Part shown: one piece after another, positions 15,510 to 24,028 of the stretch
Position numbering within the stretch: position 1 is the stretch's first letter
Layout: every line of letters starts with the position of its first letter
NCBI GenBank assembly: GCA_035557635.1
Contig: DATMDR010000010.1
Location: 1-41,569, forward strand
Length of the DNA: 41,569 nt
Direction of reading: 5' to 3'
Origin: VRUE01 sp035557635
Lineage (GTDB): Bacteria; Actinomycetota; Thermoleophilia; Solirubrobacterales; 70-9
Position numbers and translations under genes: made by a program
Notes under the pieces: model-generated
The model's database searches: none
What the model saw: only the letters and a program-made list of their open reading frames with translations
Told to the model about the DNA's origin: nothing

Positions 15510-16604
15510 ATGACCATGACCGTCACCTTCGCTGAGAAGCTCGCCCGCATCCCGGGCTACAAAGCCGGCGTGCCGACCGGGCAGGCGCCGGAGGCGATCG
15601 CCTCCGGTCAGATCGCCCAGCTCGCCTCCAACGAGTCGCCGTTCCCGCCCCACCCGGAGGTGGTCGCGGCGATCAAGGCCGCCGCCGCGGCGATGAACCG
15701 CTACCCGGACCCCGACGCGACCCTGCTGCGCGAGCGCATCGCCGAGCGGCACGAGACAGAGCCCGGCCGGATCGCGGTCGGCAACGGCTCCTGCGAGATC
15801 CTGCTCGCCGCCGCCGAGGCGCTCTGCGAGCCCGGCTCCGAGATCGTCTACGCCTGGCCGTCCTTCTCGATGTATCCGTACCTGGCGGCGCTGACCGGGG
15901 CGCGCGAGATCCGCGTCCCACTCGCCGCCGACGTCCACGACCTCGACGCGATGGCTGTGGAGGTGACCGCGGCGACCCAGCTCGTCGTCGTCTGCAACCC
16001 CAACAACCCGACCGGGACCCACCTGCCGACCGCCGAGATCGCCGCCTTCTGCGAGCGGGTCCCGGCGCACGTGACGATCGCGCTCGACGAGGCCTACGTC
16101 GAGTTCCAGGCCGTGGAGGACGCCGACGCCGGCATCGACCTGCTGGCCGAGTTCCCGAACCTGGTCGTGCTGCGCACGTTCAGCAAGTGCTACGGCCTCG
16201 CCGGCCTGCGGGTCGGCTACGCGGTCGGCTCCGCCAAGTTCCGCGCCGCGGTCGACGCCGTGCGGCAGCCGTTCAGCGTCAACGCGCTGGCCCAGGCCGC
16301 CGCCGCCGAGGCGATCCTGCACCAGGACGACGTCGCCCGCAGGGTGGAGAGCACGGTCGCCGAGCGGATCCGGGTCGAGGAGGGGCTGCGCGAGATCGGC
16401 CTGCGCACCGCCGCGACCCAGGCCAACTTTTCCTGGGTCGACCTCGGCGACGCCGACGAGGGCGTGGTCGTCTCCGGCCTCGCCGAGCGCTCGATCGCCG
16501 TCCGCCCGGGTAGGCCCCTCGGCGACCCCGGCCACATCCGCGTCACCTACGGGACGGCGGCCGAGAACGACCGCTTCCTAGCCGCGATCGCCGAGCTGTG
16601 CTAA
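15510..16604 (+). CDS. hisC: Histidinol-phosphate/aromatic aminotransferase
   Basis: About 364 residues, a PLP-dependent fold-type I aminotransferase of the HisC family. Visible are LASNESPFPPHPEV near the N-terminus, the VVVCNPNNPTGTHLP motif, ALDEAYVEF with the cofactor-binding Asp/Tyr, and the Schiff-base lysine in LRTFSKCYGLAGLRVGY. It transfers the amino group from glutamate to imidazole-acetol phosphate. HisC homologs placed among aromatic genes often also aminate phenylpyruvate or 4-hydroxyphenylpyruvate. Its location between aroH and aroF/tyrA suggests such a role here (inference). Start ATG 15510 (or 15516); upstream in-frame sequence belongs to the structured repeat. Confidence 0.9.
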   Translation: MTMTVTFAEKLARIPGYKAGVPTGQAPEAIASGQIAQLASNESPFPPHPEVVAAIKAAAAAMNRYPDPDATLLRERIAERHETEPGRIAVGNGSCEILLAAAEALCEPGSEIVYAWPSFSMYPYLAALTGAREIRVPLAADVHDLDAMAVEVTAATQLVVVCNPNNPTGTHLPTAEIAAFCERVPAHVTIALDEAYVEFQAVEDADAGIDLLAEFPNLVVLRTFSKCYGLAGLRVGYAVGSAKFRAAVDAVRQPFSVNALAQAAAAEAILHQDDVARRVESTVAERIRVEEGLREIGLRTAATQANFSWVDLGDADEGVVVSGLAERSIAVRPGRPLGDPGHIRVTYGTAAENDRFLAAIAELC

Positions 16605-16614
16605 AACAAACTTG

Positions 16615-16701
16615 ATGACTCGAGTCGCCGCGCCGAACACCTCCGCCGCCCACTCGGGCGGGCTCGCGCGTGCCTCTGAGTCCTATTGGCGATTTAGCTA
16701 G
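16615..16701 (+). CDS. Putative aromatic leader peptide (28 codons, ends SYWRFS)
   Basis: An ATG ten bases after the hisC stop opens a 28-codon frame that ends ASESYWRFS and TAG. Tyr, Trp and Phe, the three products of the pathway opened by the next gene (DAHP synthase), sit within four codons at the very end. They use TAT and TTT, which are rare in this GC-rich sequence. This is the pattern of trp-type attenuation leaders. No good ribosome site is visible; TAAAAC at 16602-16607 could be a weak -10 for a leaderless transcript, or the ORF may be read from hisC mRNA. It is a prediction from sequence only. Confidence 0.6.
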   Translation: MTRVAAPNTSAAHSGGLARASESYWRFS

Positions 16702-16770
16702 GCGTTCGGCCTCGCGGCGTGCTGCCGCACCCCCAAGATTCTCGGCCGGGCGCCGGAACATCTTTCGTCT
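16632..16770 (+). promoter_or_regulatory. Putative attenuator with alternative RNA pairings before aroF
   Basis: Segment 2 (16701-16711, GGCGTTCGGCC), which begins at the last base of the leader stop codon, can pair over all eleven positions with segment 4 (16744-16754, GGCCGGGCGCC), counting two G-U pairs. This encloses a hairpin GCGGC (16714-16718) / GCCGC (16724-16728). Segment 2 can instead pair with leader codons at 16632-16638 (GCCGAAC with GTTCGGC at 16704-16710). A T-rich run (TCTTTCGTCTCTTCGCTT) follows at 16761-16778. A ribosome stalled at the Tyr-Trp-Arg-Phe codons (16684-16695) would cover segment 2. Mechanism is inferred by analogy with trp attenuation. Confidence 0.5.
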
Positions 16771-16776
16771 CTTCGC

Positions 16777-16813
16777 TTGACATTTGTGCGATGAGGCAGA
16801 CCCGAAGTAGGAT
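16777..16813 (+). promoter_or_regulatory. Possible second promoter directly before aroF
   Basis: TTGACA (16777-16782) is a perfect -35 consensus, but the best -10-like box, TAGGAT (16808-16813), is 25 bases away. TTGTGC (16784-16789) gives an 18-base spacer to the same box. TAGGAT ends eight bases before ATG 16822, so initiation here would give a near-leaderless mRNA that bypasses the leader peptide. Confidence 0.35.
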
Positions 16814-16821
16814 TTTTGAGC

Positions 16822-17925
16822 ATGGAGGGCGGTGAAGGCAAAATGATGATCGGGATGCAGGGAAAGACTGGGGATCGCGTTCGCGACCAGCGGATAGAGC
16901 GAGTCGAGGAGCTCGTCTCGCCGGCGACGCTGCTCGAGGAGCTGCCGCTGGGCGAGGTGCGCGAAAAGGCCGTCGTGAGGGGCCGCGGGGAAGTGGGGAA
17001 CGTTCTCGACGGAGCCGACGACCGGGTGATGGTCGTGGTCGGGCCGTGCAGCGTCCACGACCCGGTCGCGGCGCTCGAGTACGCCGGCAACCTCGCCGAG
17101 TCGGCCCGGGACTTCGGCGAGGAGCTGCTGGTGGTGATGCGCGTCTACTTCGAGAAGCCGCGCACGACGACCGGCTGGAAGGGCCTGATCAACGACCCGC
17201 ACCTCGACGGCTCCGGCGACGTCAACGCCGGCCTGCGGATGGCGCGGGCGCTGCTGCTGCAGGTGCTCGACCTCGGCCTGCCGGTCGGCTGCGAGTTCCT
17301 CGACCCGATCACGCCGCAGTACATCGCCGACACGGTGTCCTGGGGGGCGATCGGGGCGCGCACCACCGAGAGTCAGATCCACCGGCAGCTCGGCTCCGGT
17401 CTCTCGATGCCGATCGGGTTCAAGAACCGCACCGACGGCGACATCCAGGTCGCCGTCGACGCCGTGCGCGCCGCGGCCGTGCCGCACGCCTTCGCCGGTA
17501 TCGACGACGGCGGCAGCCCGGCCGTCCTCTACACGACCGGCAACCCCGACGGCCACATCATCCTGCGCGGCGGCAGGGAGGCCCCCAACTACGACCTCGA
17601 GGGCGTCGCCGAGGCGTTGGCGAGGCTGGGCGAGGCCGGGCTTCCCGAGCGCGTCGTCGTCGACGCCTCGCACGACAACAGCAAGAAGGACCCGGTGCTG
17701 CAGGTGCTGGCCGCCGGTCACGTCGCCGACCAGGTCGCCGACGGCAACAGCCGCATCGTCGGCGTCATGCTCGAGTCGTTCCTGGTCGAGGGGCGCCAGG
17801 ACCTCGGCGAGCGCTCCGAGCTCACCTACGGGCAGTCGATCACCGATTCCTGCATGGACTGGGATGAGACGGTGCGAGTGCTCGAGCAGTGCGCCTCGGC
17901 CGTGCGGGCGCGGCGCGGCGAATGA
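16822..17925 (+). CDS. aroF: 3-deoxy-7-phosphoheptulonate (DAHP) synthase, class I (AroF/G/H type)
   Basis: About 367 residues, first enzyme of the shikimate pathway, condensing PEP with erythrose 4-phosphate. Class I hallmarks are VVVGPCSVHDPVAALEYA, MRVYFEKPRTTTGWKGLI, GCEFLDPITPQYIADTVSWG, GARTTESQIHRQLASGL-like GARTTESQIHRQLGSGLS, IILRGG and VVDASHDNS. This is the E. coli AroF/AroG/AroH class rather than the class II enzyme common in Actinobacteria. Several in-frame ATGs (16822, 16843, 16846, 16855) precede the conserved region; 16843/16846 have a GAAGG at 16834-16838. An aromatic leader peptide and attenuator-like structure lie upstream. The stop overlaps the tyrA ATG (ATGA). Confidence 0.95.
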   Translation: MEGGEGKMMIGMQGKTGDRVRDQRIERVEELVSPATLLEELPLGEVREKAVVRGRGEVGNVLDGADDRVMVVVGPCSVHDPVAALEYAGNLAESARDFGEELLVVMRVYFEKPRTTTGWKGLINDPHLDGSGDVNAGLRMARALLLQVLDLGLPVGCEFLDPITPQYIADTVSWGAIGARTTESQIHRQLGSGLSMPIGFKNRTDGDIQVAVDAVRAAAVPHAFAGIDDGGSPAVLYTTGNPDGHIILRGGREAPNYDLEGVAEALARLGEAGLPERVVVDASHDNSKKDPVLQVLAAGHVADQVADGNSRIVGVMLESFLVEGRQDLGERSELTYGQSITDSCMDWDETVRVLEQCASAVRARRGE

Positions 17926-19010
17926 GAATCGCCGTCCTCGGGGTCGGCCTGATCGGCGGCTCGATCGGGCTGGCGGCGCGGCGCCACGAGGGTGGCGAGG
18001 TGGTCGGCTTCGACCCCGACCCGGCGACCCTGGCGCGAGCGGTCGAGTCGGGCGCCCTCGATCGCGGTGCGAGCACGCCCGGCGAGGCCTGCGAGGCAGC
18101 CGAGGTGATCTTCTGCGCGGCTCCGGTGGCGGTGCTGCCGTCGCTTGCGGGCGCCGCGCTCGAGGCCTGCGGCCCCGATGCCGTCGTCACCGACGTCGGC
18201 TCGACCAAGCGCGAGATCGTCGCCGCCCTGGGCGGCGACGAGCGCTTCATCGGCGGCCACCCGCTGGCCGGCGCGGAGACGTCCGGGGTGGAGAACGCCC
18301 GCACCGACCTCTTCCAGGGCGCGCGCTGGTACCTGACCCCCACCGAGCGCTCGGGAGGCATGCTCTACGACAAGCTGCAGCGGGCGGTCTCCGACCTCGG
18401 CGCGAGGCCGCAGGCGATCGCCGCCGAGACCCACGACCGCCTGATGGCGACGGTCAGCCACCTGCCGCACGTCGTCGCCAACGTGCTGGTCGGCCAGGCG
18501 GCCGCCGAGCTGACCCGCGACTCGGAGCGGATGCCCGAGGTCGGGCCGAGCTTTCGCGATATGACCCGCGTCGCCGGCGCCAACCCGGCGATCTGGAGCG
18601 ACATCTTCTTAACCAACAGCGACGCGGTGGCGGAGGCGATCGAGGACGCCGGCGAGCGCCTGCGCGAGGCAGCGGAGCTGATCCGCAGCGGCGACCGCGA
18701 GGCCGTCGCCGCCTGGCACGAGGCGGCGGGGGAGGCCAGGCGCGACCTGCTCGAGGCCGACCTCGCGGGCGGGCTGCTGCACGAGCTACGCGTCGTCGTC
18801 GTCAACCGCCCGGGCATCGTCGCCGAGCTGGCGCTGGCGCTGGGCGAGGCCGGCGTCAACATCGAGGACATGGCTCTGCACCCGGCTCCCGACATGCGCT
18901 CGGGCGCCGTCTCGCTCTGGGTCGCCGGCCACGAGCAGGCGGAGCGCGCGGCGACCCTGGTGCGGGAGCTGGGTCACTCGGCGACGGTGATCGGCCCCTC
19001 GGACGCGTGA
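17922..19010 (+). CDS. tyrA: Prephenate dehydrogenase with C-terminal ACT domain
   Basis: About 362 residues. It oxidises and decarboxylates prephenate to 4-hydroxyphenylpyruvate for tyrosine. The NAD(P)-binding glycine motif is VLGVGLIGGSIG at residues 5-16. VTDVGSTKREIV and GGHPLAGAETSGVENA are catalytic-domain signatures, and HLPHVVANVL carries the substrate-site histidine. From about residue 285, ELRVVVVNRPGIVAELALAL begins an ACT domain, the usual site of tyrosine feedback. Coupled to aroF by an ATGA overlap and to aroA by a GTGA overlap, so flux into and through the pathway is co-expressed. Confidence 0.95.
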   Translation: MRIAVLGVGLIGGSIGLAARRHEGGEVVGFDPDPATLARAVESGALDRGASTPGEACEAAEVIFCAAPVAVLPSLAGAALEACGPDAVVTDVGSTKREIVAALGGDERFIGGHPLAGAETSGVENARTDLFQGARWYLTPTERSGGMLYDKLQRAVSDLGARPQAIAAETHDRLMATVSHLPHVVANVLVGQAAAELTRDSERMPEVGPSFRDMTRVAGANPAIWSDIFLTNSDAVAEAIEDAGERLREAAELIRSGDREAVAAWHEAAGEARRDLLEADLAGGLLHELRVVVVNRPGIVAELALALGEAGVNIEDMALHPAPDMRSGAVSLWVAGHEQAERAATLVRELGHSATVIGPSDA

Positions 19011-20314
19011 GCGCCTCCCGCTTCGACCCCTCCGGACCGCTGCGCGGAACGCTGCGGCCGCCGCCGGACAAGTCGGTCTCGCACCGCGCCGCGCTGATCG
19101 CGGCGATGGCGGACGGCGAGACGACGATCGACGGCTACCTCGACTCGGCCGACACGCTCTCGACCCTGGTCGCCATGCGCCGGCTGGGGGCTCAGGTGGA
19201 GGGCCCGGCGGCCGGGCCGCCGGCGATCTCATTCCGGATGAGGGTGCGCGGCATCGGGCTGCGCGGCCTCGCCGAGGCGAGCATCGACGTCGGCAACGCC
19301 GGCACCCTGCTGCGGCTGCTGCCGGGCTGGCTGGCCGGGCAGGAGACGGGGAGCTGGACGCTCGACGGCGACAGCTCGATCCGCCGCCGCCCGGTCGATC
19401 GCATCGCCGAGCCGCTGCGGCTGATGGGGGCGCAGCTGCGCTGCCGCGAGGATCGCCTGCCGCCGCTCGAGATCGACGGCGCGCCGCTGCGGGGCGTCTC
19501 CTACGAGCTGCCGGTTGCCAGCGCCCAGGTCAAGTCCTGCCTGCTCTTTGCCGGCCTGCTGGCGGAGGGCGAGACGCAGGTGGTCGAGCCGTTGCCGAGC
19601 CGCGACCACACCGAGCGGATGCTTGCCGCCGCGGGGGCGGAGGTCGAGCGCCGCGACGGCGCCGTCGTCGCCGTGCGGCCGGCGCAGCGGCTCGAGCCTG
19701 GCGAGATCGCCGTACCCGCCGACTTCTCCTCAGCCGCCTTCTTCCTCGTCGCGGCGCTGCTGGTCCCGGGCAGCGACATCACCCTCAGCGGCGTCGGCCT
19801 CAACCCGACCCGTACCGGGCTGCTCCAGATCCTCGCCCGGATGGGGGCCGAGGTCGAAGTCGAGCCCGAGGGCGAGCGCGGCGGCGAGCCGGCCGGCCGC
19901 CTCCGTGTCCGCTCCGCCGAGCTGCGCGGGACGGAGGTCGCCGGCGCCGACGTGCCGCTGGCGATCGACGAGCTGCCGCTGGTGGCGCTGGCCGCCTGCT
20001 TCGCCGAGGGCGAGACGACGATCCGCGACGCCGCCGAGCTGCGCCGCAAGGAGTCGGACCGGATCGCGGTCGTCGCCGAGGTCCTGAACGGGCTGGGGGG
20101 CGAGGTCGAGCCGACGGCGGACGGGATGAGGATTCTGGGCGGCGGCGGCCTGCGCGGCGGCTCGGCCTTCTCGCACGGCGACCACCGCGTCGCGATGCTG
20201 GGCGCGATCGCCGGTCTCGCCTCGACTCAGGGCGTCGAGGTCGAGGGCATGGGGGCGGCCGCGGTCAGCTACCCGGGCTTCGAGGCCGACCTCGCGATGC
20301 TGCTCGGGTCCTGA
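19007..20314 (+). CDS. aroA: 3-phosphoshikimate 1-carboxyvinyltransferase (EPSP synthase)
   Basis: About 435 residues. It joins shikimate 3-phosphate and PEP, the sixth shikimate step. Signatures are PPDKSVSHRAALIAAMADG at the N-terminus, VGNAGTLLRLLPGWLAGQ (PEP-binding loop), SSIRRRPVDRIAEPLRLMGA, VASAQVKSCLLFAGLLAEG, and the C-terminal LRRKESDRIAVVAEVLNGLG with SHGDHRVAM. The loop reads GTLLRLL rather than the GTAMRPL of glyphosate-sensitive class I enzymes, closer to class II. GTG 19007 is set by the overlap with tyrA; the long in-frame extension upstream is a shadow of tyrA. Confidence 0.95.
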   Translation: MSASRFDPSGPLRGTLRPPPDKSVSHRAALIAAMADGETTIDGYLDSADTLSTLVAMRRLGAQVEGPAAGPPAISFRMRVRGIGLRGLAEASIDVGNAGTLLRLLPGWLAGQETGSWTLDGDSSIRRRPVDRIAEPLRLMGAQLRCREDRLPPLEIDGAPLRGVSYELPVASAQVKSCLLFAGLLAEGETQVVEPLPSRDHTERMLAAAGAEVERRDGAVVAVRPAQRLEPGEIAVPADFSSAAFFLVAALLVPGSDITLSGVGLNPTRTGLLQILARMGAEVEVEPEGERGGEPAGRLRVRSAELRGTEVAGADVPLAIDELPLVALAACFAEGETTIRDAAELRRKESDRIAVVAEVLNGLGGEVEPTADGMRILGGGGLRGGSAFSHGDHRVAMLGAIAGLASTQGVEVEGMGAAAVSYPGFEADLAMLLGS

Positions 20315-20320
20315 CGCCCA

Positions 20321-20326
20321 TACATT
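20321..20326 (+). promoter_or_regulatory. -10-like box (TACATT) before cmk
   Basis: TACATT ends six bases before the cmk ATG and lies in the 18-base aroA-cmk gap. There is no ribosome-binding site, so a leaderless internal transcript is suggested. Confidence 0.4.
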
Positions 20327-20332
20327 GCGCCC

Positions 20333-20971
20333 ATGGTGATCGCGATCGACGGCCCCGCCGGGGCCGGCAAGTCCTCGGTGGCCCGCGGCGTCGCCACGGC
20401 GCTCGGCTTCACCTACCTCGACTCGGGCGCGATGTACCGCTGCGTCGCTCTGGCCGGGATCGAGCAGGGCGCAGACCTCGATGACGCCGAGGCGATGGCG
20501 GCGCTCGCCGCCGGCTTCGAGGTCGCCTTCGTGGGCGAGGCCGTGACGCTCGGCGGGCGCGACGTCTCGAAGGAGATCCGCGCTCCCGAGGTGACCGAGG
20601 CCTCCTCGCGGGTCTCCGTCCATCCCGGCGTGCGCGAGGCGATGGTCGCCCGCCAGCGGGCGATGATCGCCGCCGGGCGCTACGTGGCGGAGGGGCGCGA
20701 CATTGGCACCGTGGTCAGCCCCGATGCCCCGCTCAAGGTCTTCCTCACCGCCGGCGAGGAGGAGCGGGCGCGCCGGCGCGCCGCCCAGACCGGGGCCGAC
20801 CAGGCCGAGGTGCTGGCGGCGCAGCGGCAACGCGACGAGCGCGACGCTACCCGCGAGCACAGCGCGCTGCGCGCCGCCCCCGACGCGGTCGAGATCGACA
20901 CCACCGGCCTCGCGCGCGACGAGGTCGTCGCCAGGGTCGTCGCCCTGGCGCGCGAGAGGGGACTGGCATGA
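20333..20971 (+). CDS. cmk: Cytidylate kinase
   Basis: A 212-residue P-loop kinase phosphorylating CMP and dCMP. The P-loop is DGPAGAGKSSVARGVA at residues 5-20. YLDSGAMYRCVAL, the VAEGRDIGTVVSPDA motif and the RRRAAQTG LID region follow in the usual order. cmk next to aroA and der is a common arrangement in many bacteria. The stop overlaps the der ATG by four bases. Confidence 0.95.
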   Translation: MVIAIDGPAGAGKSSVARGVATALGFTYLDSGAMYRCVALAGIEQGADLDDAEAMAALAAGFEVAFVGEAVTLGGRDVSKEIRAPEVTEASSRVSVHPGVREAMVARQRAMIAAGRYVAEGRDIGTVVSPDAPLKVFLTAGEEERARRRAAQTGADQAEVLAAQRQRDERDATREHSALRAAPDAVEIDTTGLARDEVVARVVALARERGLA

Positions 20972-22284
20972 GCCTGCCGACGGTCGCCATCATCGGCTTC
21001 CCCAACGTCGGCAAGAGCACCCTGGTCAACCGCCTGGCCGGCGGGCGCGAGGCCGTCACCCATGCCGAGCCGGGGGTTACCCGCGATCGCAAGCGGGTAC
21101 GCTGCGAGTGGAACGGCGTCGCCTTCGAGCTGCTCGACACCGGCGGCATCGATCTGCAGGACGAGAGCGAGCTGGCTCGCGATATCCAGCGCCAAGCGCG
21201 GCTCGGTATAGCCGAGGCCGACGCGGTGCTGCTGGTAGTCGACGGCAGGGCTGGGATGCGCGCCGGCGACGCCGAGCTGGCGAAGACCCTGCGCGGGGCT
21301 GACGTGCCGACGCTCGTCGCCGTCAACAAGGCCGACCGGCCCGGCGACGAGCACCTCGGCGCCGAGTTCAACAAGCTCGGTCTCGGCGAGCCGCTTGCGG
21401 TCTCGGCGACGCACGGCCTCGGCAGCGGTGACCTGCTCGATGCAATCGTCACCGCGCTCGGCGAGGCCCGGCCGCTCGAGGAGGCTGGGGACGAGGTGCG
21501 CGTCGCCGTGGTCGGTCGCCCCAACGCCGGCAAGTCCTCCCTCGTCAACGCCTTTCTCGGTGACGAGCGCGTGATCGTCTCCGAGCGTGCCGGCACCACC
21601 CGCGACGCGATCGACACCGAGCTCGAGGTCGACGGGCGGCGCGTCGTCCTCGTCGACACCGCCGGCCTGCGCCGGCGCTCGAAGGTCGCCGGCACGGTCG
21701 ACTACTACGCGCAGCTGCGCTCCGAGCGCGCGGTCGAGCGGGCCGAAGTGGCACTGGTCGTCTGCGATGCCTCGGAGGGGGTCACCGCGGAGGACCTGCG
21801 CGTCGCCGAGCTGGCGATGCGGGCGGGGTGCGCGACTCTGCTCGCGCTCAACAAGTGGGACGTCACCCGCACCGACCTCGACGACGCCAAAGCTCGGGTC
21901 GAGCGCAAGCTGCGCCTCCGCCCGGGTGTGATCACCTGCTCGGCGGCCCGGGGGCGCAACGTCGCCAAGCTGTTGCCGAAGGCGATCGAGCTCGCCGACC
22001 GCGCCGGCGAGCGCATCCCGACCCCGGAGCTGAACCGTTTCGTCGCCGACGTCGTCGCCAAAGTGCCCCCGCCGGCCCGCCGCGGGCGGCGCCTGCGTCT
22101 CTACTACTCGGCCCAGATCGGGGAGCGACCGCCGCGGATCGCGATCCAGGTCAACGATCGGCGCCTCATCATTCGTGATTGGGCCTACCACCTCGAGAAC
22201 CGGTTGCGCGAGGCCTACGGTCTCGAGGGTGTGCCGTTGGTGATCGACTTCGTCCCGAGGAAAAGCAGATACCAGAACGCATGA
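20968..22284 (+). CDS. der: Ribosome biogenesis GTPase Der (EngA)
   Basis: A 438-residue double-GTPase that binds the 50S subunit during maturation. First G domain: GFPNVGKSTL (G1), LLDTGG (G3), NKAD (G4). Second G domain: GRPNAGKSSLVN, VDTAGLRRRSK, NKWD. A C-terminal KH-like domain follows (about residues 350-438, RRLRLYYSAQIGERPPRIAI...VPLVIDFVPRKSRY). ATG 20968 overlaps the cmk stop. A 37-base gap separates it from metK. Confidence 0.97.
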   Translation: MSLPTVAIIGFPNVGKSTLVNRLAGGREAVTHAEPGVTRDRKRVRCEWNGVAFELLDTGGIDLQDESELARDIQRQARLGIAEADAVLLVVDGRAGMRAGDAELAKTLRGADVPTLVAVNKADRPGDEHLGAEFNKLGLGEPLAVSATHGLGSGDLLDAIVTALGEARPLEEAGDEVRVAVVGRPNAGKSSLVNAFLGDERVIVSERAGTTRDAIDTELEVDGRRVVLVDTAGLRRRSKVAGTVDYYAQLRSERAVERAEVALVVCDASEGVTAEDLRVAELAMRAGCATLLALNKWDVTRTDLDDAKARVERKLRLRPGVITCSAARGRNVAKLLPKAIELADRAGERIPTPELNRFVADVVAKVPPPARRGRRLRLYYSAQIGERPPRIAIQVNDRRLIIRDWAYHLENRLREAYGLEGVPLVIDFVPRKSRYQNA

Positions 22285-22307
22285 CCGCGCATCCCTCCTT
22301 GACCATT

Positions 22308-22313
22308 TAATCT
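22308..22313 (+). promoter_or_regulatory. -10-like box (TAATCT) before metK
   Basis: TAATCT ends eight bases before the metK ATG in the short der-metK gap. The gap is too short for a SAM riboswitch, and no ribosome site is visible, which fits a (nearly) leaderless transcript. Confidence 0.4.
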
Positions 22314-22321
22314 TCGACCGC

Positions 22322-23572
<1,251 letters not shown>

Positions 23573-23578
23573 CGCGAG

Positions 23579-23735
23579 TGGGAGGGGTCCGGTCGGACTC
23601 CGGGCAAATTAGCATCGCACGCGCCTTCGGCGCTTAGCGACTGAGTTGGAGCGCGGCTACCGCCGCGCAATCACCAGATTGCATATCGCCGCCTATTCGG
23701 CGACATTCGCCCAGAGCCCAACCGGACCCCTCTCG
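23579..23735. repeat. Compound multi-hairpin element after metK
   Basis: An outer stem pairs GAGGGGTCCGGT (23582-23593) with ACCGGACCCCTC (23721-23732). With one G-T and one T-G pair it extends to 23579/23735. It closes a loop holding four hairpins: GCGCC-TTC-GGCGC (23621-23633), GCGCGGC-TACC-GCCGCGC (23651-23668), CAATC-ACCA-GATTG (23668-23681) and CGCCG-CCTATT-CGGCG (23687-23702). The second and third share one base. A 60-base part recurs inverted at 27009-27067. It may terminate metK transcription or be a mobile palindromic element; no known RNA family recognised. Confidence 0.75.
23607..23666 (+). repeat. Inverted island-flanking repeat, left copy
   Basis: These 60 bases match the reverse complement of 27009-27067 at 53 positions, with six mismatches and one single-base gap. 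Both contain CGCCTTCGGCGCTTAGCGAC and the hairpin with GCGGC/GCCGC arms. The two copies face each other across 3.3 kb of accessory genes. Confidence 0.85.
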
Positions 23736-24028
23736 ACACGCCCGGCAGGACGAGCTAGAAGCCAGGGCGCATCAGATGCCCGAGGGTGGCCTCCACGAGC
23801 TTTGCACGACCGTGATGACTCCGGGGAGACCGACGAGGAAGCCAGGGGGCGCTAACGACTCGCGCTCAATACTTGCAACGGCCTGCTGGCCTTGTTCGTC
23901 CGTCAGGAGATCGGCAATGAGCGGCCGCGAAGAGCGCCTGTCCCCCGGCGGGCTGTCGGCTGGTTCACTCCTCCTTCATAGCTACACCATCTGAGTCACC
24001 TGAGATCGTCTGAATTGGAGCAATCTGA
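23736..24028. other. Gene-poor stretch at the left end of the island
   Basis: No confident gene. A 25-codon plus-strand ORF at 23917-23994 has a good ribosome site (AGGAG at 23905-23909, seven bases before ATG) but no family features. On the minus strand a frame ending at about 23776, without a start codon, encodes LIADLLTDEQGQQAVASIER and continues to SSWRPPSGI; it looks protein-like and may be a decayed gene end. The GGAG at 24017-24020 serves the next gene. Confidence 0.3.

Noticed and set aside
22285..22321. SAM riboswitch before metK
   Set aside because: The der-metK gap is 37 bases and holds no SAM aptamer; only a -10-like box is seen.
23646..23855. 69-codon plus-strand ORF after metK
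   Set aside because: It runs through the hairpins of the structured element and has no ribosome site or family features.
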